A stretch of 27,496 nucleotides of DNA from the NCBI GenBank assembly GCA_012727965.1, contig JAAYFZ010000126.1, positions 1 through 27,496 of the forward strand, given 5' to 3'. Positions 23,910-27,496 of the stretch are shown here, in pieces (position 1 is the first letter of the stretch; each line of letters starts with the position of its first letter). The notes below the pieces were generated by a model. The model saw only the letters and a program-made list of their open reading frames with translations, searched no databases and had not been told where the DNA came from. Source of the DNA: Clostridiaceae bacterium. GTDB taxonomy: Bacteria; Bacillota; Clostridia; Saccharofermentanales; UBA5734. Both the position numbers and the translations under genes were made by a program.

Positions 23910-24383
23910 ATGTATGAGGGAAAACCTGCCGGTAAGGGTCAGGAGCATGATATAGAAGCATTACTTATCAGGATGGAAGAGGCTGTCAGTACAGCCAGGT
24001 CAGTTCCATTTTCAGATAATTGTATGGTAGACAGAGAAGAGATGCTTCTGCTATTAAGCATGATTCGCGAGGGTCTGCCTTCTGAACTGAAGCAGGCCAG
24101 GTGGTTGCTTCAGCAAAATAAACAGCTTATCGCAGAGGCGAGAAAAGAAGCTGAGAATATCATGCGAGAGACTGAATCAAGAATGGCCAGAATGGTGGAT
24201 GAGCATGAAATTACGCAGCAGGCCAGACAGCAGGCTGCTGAGATCCTCGACAATGCTGAACAAAACAGCCGTCAGATTAGATCAGGTGCGATGGATTATG
24301 CGAAAAATATCCTCGGAACAGTAGAAGAGGATCTGACTGAAATGCTTGTTACGCTGCAGCGCAACAAGAAAACGTTGAAATGA
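23910..24383 (+). CDS. Coiled-coil protein of unknown function downstream of coaD
   Basis: A 157-residue soluble-looking protein with no membrane segment or signal peptide. From about residue 60 it is a long Ala/Glu/Gln/Arg-rich helix with heptad character (QARWLLQQNKQLIAEARKEA, then QQARQQAAEILDNAEQN), reminiscent of ATP-synthase b/H-subunit stalks or DivIVA-like coiled coils. Proteins of this kind after coaD in Clostridia tend to be labelled ATPase or DivIVA-like on weak grounds; no nucleotide-binding motif is visible here. AGGAGG (23897-23902) lies 7 bases before ATG. It is the last gene before a terminator. Function is not known. Confidence 0.8.
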   Translation: MYEGKPAGKGQEHDIEALLIRMEEAVSTARSVPFSDNCMVDREEMLLLLSMIREGLPSELKQARWLLQQNKQLIAEARKEAENIMRETESRMARMVDEHEITQQARQQAAEILDNAEQNSRQIRSGAMDYAKNILGTVEEDLTEMLVTLQRNKKTLK

Positions 24384-24432
24384 AGTTATACTGATATTAG
24401 TTGCATACCAAATGCTATTGTTGGGCATACAG

Positions 24433-24469
24433 AAAGAGGGTACGGTTTTGATTTCCGCACCCTCTTTTT
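24433..24469. terminator. Bidirectional terminator between the coaD unit and ilvE
   Basis: AAGAGGGT (24434-24441) pairs with ACCCTCTT (24459-24466). One A/C mismatch inward, CGG/CCG continues the stem, with a TTTTGATTT loop. TTTTT follows on the plus strand, and the minus strand reads TTTCT after the stem. The flanking genes converge. Confidence 0.85.
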
Positions 24470-24504
24470 GTCAGTACTATTATTAGACACGATTTATTAG
24501 CATA

Positions 24505-25575
24505 TCAGAGCTTATCGATCCAGCCGTATTTGTCCTCTAAGCGGCCAAACTGAACGCCCGTTATGATGTCATACATTTTCTGGCTGATTTCACCAATCTT
24601 ACCATCATTAAACTCCATGATCATATCTTCATATTTCAGCTTGCCAACAGGTGAAATGACTGCAGCTGTGCCTGAGCCGAAGACTTCGCTGACACGACCT
24701 TGTTTGTACAAATCTGCCAGTTCGTCAATGGCCAGCTGGCGCTCTTCGGTTTCATAACCAAGCGCTGCAGCTAATTCAAGTACAGTTCTTCTTGTGATGC
24801 CGGGAAGGATGCTGCCATTTAGGGCAGGTGTAATCAATTTGCCATCGATCACGAAGAAGACATTCATTGAACCTACTTCCTCAATATAGCGGCGATTAAC
24901 ACCGTCCAGCCACAGAACCTGAACATAGCCTGTTTTGTAAGCATTGGCCTGAGCGATCAAGCTTGCGGCATAATTTCCGGGTGTTTTAGCAAAACCTGTG
25001 CCGCCTTTTACCGCGCGTACATATTCATCTTCAACATAGATATCAACAGGATTCAGACCCTGTGGATAATATGCACCGGAAGGTGACAGGATAATCATGA
25101 ATCTATATTGATAGGCGGGACGTACACCAAGGAAAGGGTCCATAGCGATGATAAAAGGCCTGATATACAGTGAAGTATCTGGTGCTGATGGTATCCATGA
25201 TTCATCGATGCGCAGCAGCTCTTTCAGTGCATAGACACAAAAATCAGGATCGACCTGTGGAATTACCATGCGCGCATTTGACTTATTTACTCTTTCGAAA
25301 TTCAGTCTGGGACGAAACAGCAGAGTTTCTCCCTCTGGGCTCTTATAAGCCTTCAGACCTTCGAAAATAGCCTGACCATAATGAAGAACCATTGCTGACG
25401 GCTCCATAGCAATAGGTCCGTAAGGAACAATTCTGGCATCTATCCAGCCCTTGCCCTCTTCATAATCCATAATAAACATGTGGTCTGTGAAAATCTGTCC
25501 GAAACCAAGTGAGTCCTCTGACTGCGGCCTGGTTTTAGGCTTATCAGTTCTTGTGACAGGAATTGCTGGATACAT
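24505..25575 (-). CDS. ilvE: Branched-chain amino acid aminotransferase IlvE (class IV, BCAT type II)
   Basis: This PLP enzyme interconverts leucine, isoleucine or valine with their 2-oxo acids, using glutamate/2-oxoglutarate. The 356-residue protein is of the longer BCAT type II form: LHYGQAIFEGLKAY, RPFIIAMDPFLGV, the PLP lysine Lys197 in GGTGFAKTPGNYAASL, YIEEVGSMNVFFV, LPGITRRTVLELA, and GSGTAAVISPV. It is the only minus-strand gene in the window. The ribosome site is a G run (GGGGGAAA on the minus strand) before ATG. It stands alone, with its own promoter and terminator. Confidence 0.95.
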   Translation of the reverse strand: MYPAIPVTRTDKPKTRPQSEDSLGFGQIFTDHMFIMDYEEGKGWIDARIVPYGPIAMEPSAMVLHYGQAIFEGLKAYKSPEGETLLFRPRLNFERVNKSNARMVIPQVDPDFCVYALKELLRIDESWIPSAPDTSLYIRPFIIAMDPFLGVRPAYQYRFMIILSPSGAYYPQGLNPVDIYVEDEYVRAVKGGTGFAKTPGNYAASLIAQANAYKTGYVQVLWLDGVNRRYIEEVGSMNVFFVIDGKLITPALNGSILPGITRRTVLELAAALGYETEERQLAIDELADLYKQGRVSEVFGSGTAAVISPVGKLKYEDMIMEFNDGKIGEISQKMYDIITGVQFGRLEDKYGWIDKL

Positions 25576-25608
25576 TTTATTTCCCCCATTCGTGTAAACT
25601 TAGTGAGC

Positions 25609-25637
25609 ATTATAATACTTTGCAGGCTGGCAAGCAA
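25609..25637 (-). promoter_or_regulatory. Predicted promoter of ilvE
   Basis: On the minus strand, TTGCTT (25637-25632) and a perfect TATAAT (25614-25609) are exactly 17 bases apart, about 35 bases ahead of the ilvE start codon. Confidence 0.7.
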
Positions 25638-25683
25638 GAAACTGCATTTTTCTTCGTTCAGGTACAAAACAATAGTGAGTCTA

Positions 25684-25744
25684 TGATATAATTATCTGGA
25701 ACATATTTTTGCTTTCTTGCTAATCAACAGCATTTAATAATAAT
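25684..25744 (+). promoter_or_regulatory. Candidate promoters of uvrB
   Basis: An extended -10, TGATATAAT (25684-25692), lacks a good -35. A second candidate is TTGCTT (25709-25714) with TTTAAT (25733-25738), spacer 18; a third is TTGCTA (25717-25722) with AATAAT (25739-25744), spacer 16. The first and second are the stronger. The 190-base gap to ilvE is thus a divergent promoter region. Confidence 0.5.
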
Positions 25745-25765
25745 AATTATTTACAGGTGAATCAC

Positions 25766-27496
25766 ATGAATAGATTTGTAATTAATTCTGATATGAAGCC
25801 AAAAGGCGATCAGCCCGAGGCTATCGCGCGGCTCGTAGATGGTATTGCAAGCGGCCTGCCTGCTCAGACACTACTGGGTGTAACCGGCTCAGGCAAGACT
25901 TACACAATGGCCAATATCATAGAGAAGACGCAGCGGCCGGCACTGATCATCGCTCATAACAAGACCTTGGCTGGTCAGCTATGTGCCGAGTTCATGTCTT
26001 TTTTCCCTGATAATGCGGTTGAATACTTCGTATCCTATTATGATTACTATCAACCTGAGGCATATATTCCATCTACTGATACATATATCGAGAAGGATTC
26101 AGCCATCAATGAAGAAATTGACAGGCTGCGTCATTCAGCTACCTCATCTCTTCTTGAGCGCCGCGATGTCATAGTAGTTGCTTCTGTTTCCTGCATTTAC
26201 GGCTTAGGCGATCCTGAGGATTATAAGAGTCTTATGGTCTCGCTGCGCCCCGGCATGCGCAAGGACAGAGACCAGGTTATTCAGGAGCTAGTTGAAATAC
26301 AGTATAGCCGCAATGATTTCGAAACTAAGCGCGGCAGCTTCCGCGTCAGGGGCGATACTCTTGATATTTTCCCGGCAAATTCTGAAAAAGTAATCACGCG
26401 TGTGAGTTTTTTCGGTGATGAGATCGAGAAGATTTCTGAGATCGAATATATCAGCGGCAAGGTTCTTGCTCATAGGCAGTATGCAAGTATTTTCCCGGCG
26501 ACTCATTATGCCACATCACAAATTAAGCTGCGTCAGGCTGCTATCCTTATTGAACAAGAACTTGAGGAGCAGCTTGCACTTCTGAGAAGTCAGGGCAAAC
26601 TGGTAGAAGCCTATAGACTGGAGCAGCGTACCCGTTATGATCTTGAGATGATTAGAGAGACCGGCTTCTGCAAGGGTATTGAGAATTATTCGCGTCATAT
26701 TGCCGGTCGCAATGAAGGGGATCCACCTAATACGCTGTTGGATTTTTTCCCGAAGGATTATCTGTTGATGATCGATGAATCTCATGTCACGATCCCTCAG
26801 ATCGGCGCAATGTATAATGGTGACCGGGCACGTAAACAGTCTCTGGTCGAATATGGATTCAGATTGCCTTCAGCGCTGGATAACAGGCCTCTTAATTTCG
26901 CTGAGTTTGAGCAGAGAATGGGGCAGTCAATCTTCGTCAGTGCCACTCCGTCGCGTTATGAGAGTGAACATGCGGCACAAACCGTTGAGCAGATAATCAG
27001 ACCGACAGGTCTGGTTGATCCTGAGATTTCGATCAGACAGGTTGATAATCAGATAGAGGATCTGCTTCGGGAAATATCGGCGGCCGTCAAGCGCAAAGAG
27101 CGGACGCTCGTCCTGACTTTGACCAAGAAAATGGCAGAAGATCTGACTAGTTTTTTGCGGGAAGAGCAGCTAAAAGTTAAATATCTTCATTCGGATATAC
27201 ATACTGTTGAACGTCTCAAAATTCTCAAATCGCTAAGACAAGGAGAGTTTGACATACTGGTTGGCATCAACCTACTGCGTGAGGGCCTTGACCTGCCGGA
27301 AGTATCACTAATTGCTATCCTCGATGCTGATAAGGCAGGTTTCCTGCGCTCAACCACCTCTCTGATCCAGATAATCGGCCGGGCTGCGAGAAATGTTAAT
27401 GGGCATGTCATCATGTATGCAGACGAAGTTACTGAATCCATGCTACACGCTGTCGAAGAAACTAATCGCCGCCGGAGTGTACAGGAAGAATACAAT
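25766..27496 (+). CDS. uvrB: Excinuclease ABC subunit UvrB (3' end outside the window)
   Basis: UvrB is the damage-verifying helicase of nucleotide excision repair, acting with UvrA and UvrC. The first 577 residues are present, with no stop before the edge; the family is about 660, so the C-terminal UvrC-binding part is cut off. Visible are Walker A GVTGSGKTYT (38-47), the DNA-clamping beta hairpin YFVSYYDYYQPEAYIP (from 87), motif II MIDESHVT, SATPSRYE, and the helicase end INLLREGLDLPEVSLIAI through IIGRAARN. ATG 25766 follows AGGTGA (25754-25759). The gene shows no break within the window. Confidence 0.96.
   Translation, partial: MNRFVINSDMKPKGDQPEAIARLVDGIASGLPAQTLLGVTGSGKTYTMANIIEKTQRPALIIAHNKTLAGQLCAEFMSFFPDNAVEYFVSYYDYYQPEAYIPSTDTYIEKDSAINEEIDRLRHSATSSLLERRDVIVVASVSCIYGLGDPEDYKSLMVSLRPGMRKDRDQVIQELVEIQYSRNDFETKRGSFRVRGDTLDIFPANSEKVITRVSFFGDEIEKISEIEYISGKVLAHRQYASIFPATHYATSQIKLRQAAILIEQELEEQLALLRSQGKLVEAYRLEQRTRYDLEMIRETGFCKGIENYSRHIAGRNEGDPPNTLLDFFPKDYLLMIDESHVTIPQIGAMYNGDRARKQSLVEYGFRLPSALDNRPLNFAEFEQRMGQSIFVSATPSRYESEHAAQTVEQIIRPTGLVDPEISIRQVDNQIEDLLREISAAVKRKERTLVLTLTKKMAEDLTSFLREEQLKVKYLHSDIHTVERLKILKSLRQGEFDILVGINLLREGLDLPEVSLIAILDADKAGFLRSTTSLIQIIGRAARNVNGHVIMYADEVTESMLHAVEETNRRRSVQEEYN

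Noticed and set aside
27187..27495. A minus-strand open frame reaching the right edge
   Set aside because: It lies opposite the UvrB helicase domain, whose motifs are intact.

Overview
The window reads as chromosomal DNA of a Gram-positive anaerobe of the class Clostridia. The evidence is the gene content and order: a dcw cell-wall and division cluster led by mraZ-rsmH-ftsL, the small basic protein Sbp beside ftsZ, a PASTA-bearing class B penicillin-binding protein (PBP), a DivIB-type FtsQ, NrdR, and strong AGGAGG-type ribosome binding sites. MurE carries DNPR, the meso-diaminopimelate signature, so the peptidoglycan is probably mDAP type. Genus cannot be fixed from this sequence. There is no rRNA, tRNA, CRISPR array, transposon or phage gene, and no gene-free stretch longer than about 210 bases.

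Layout. Positions 1-1303: the tail of an unidentified gene with an acidic C-terminus, then rodA and a clear terminator. Positions 1346-13606: a tightly packed dcw operon with its own promoter and a likely MraZ operator (mraZ, rsmH, ftsL, PBP, murE, murF, mraY, ftsW, murG, divIB), mostly joined by ATGA-type overlaps and closed by a weak terminator. Positions 13609-16266: sbp, ftsZ and nrdR. Positions 16304-18561: an OmpR-type response regulator and its histidine kinase. Positions 18697-22723: an HtrA-like membrane protein, nth and recG, overlapping end to end. Positions 22732-24469: rsmD, coaD and a coiled-coil protein, ending in a bidirectional terminator. Positions 24505-25575, minus strand: ilvE. 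Positions 25766-27496: uvrB, cut by the window end.

How the genes work together. MurE, MurF, MraY and MurG make lipid II. RodA (elongation) and FtsW with the PASTA PBP (division) polymerise and cross-link it. FtsL and DivIB assemble the septal complex that FtsZ positions, and MraZ probably controls the operon. The downstream block holds DNA repair (nth, recG, uvrB), rRNA methylation (rsmH, rsmD), coenzyme A synthesis (coaD) and branched-chain amino acid transamination (ilvE).

Most unusual points: (1) the HtrA-like protein has lost the catalytic His and Asp but kept Ser, so it is probably a pseudoprotease, and it sits behind a two-component system; (2) FtsZ has a long tail with three C-terminal-peptide-like motifs, the best of which is internal; (3) the second PASTA domain of the division PBP is split by an acidic insert of about 50 residues; (4) the dcw cluster lacks murD, murC, murB and ftsA; (5) phased GTGGT repeats sit just after the mraZ promoter. 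No wholly new multi-gene system was found.
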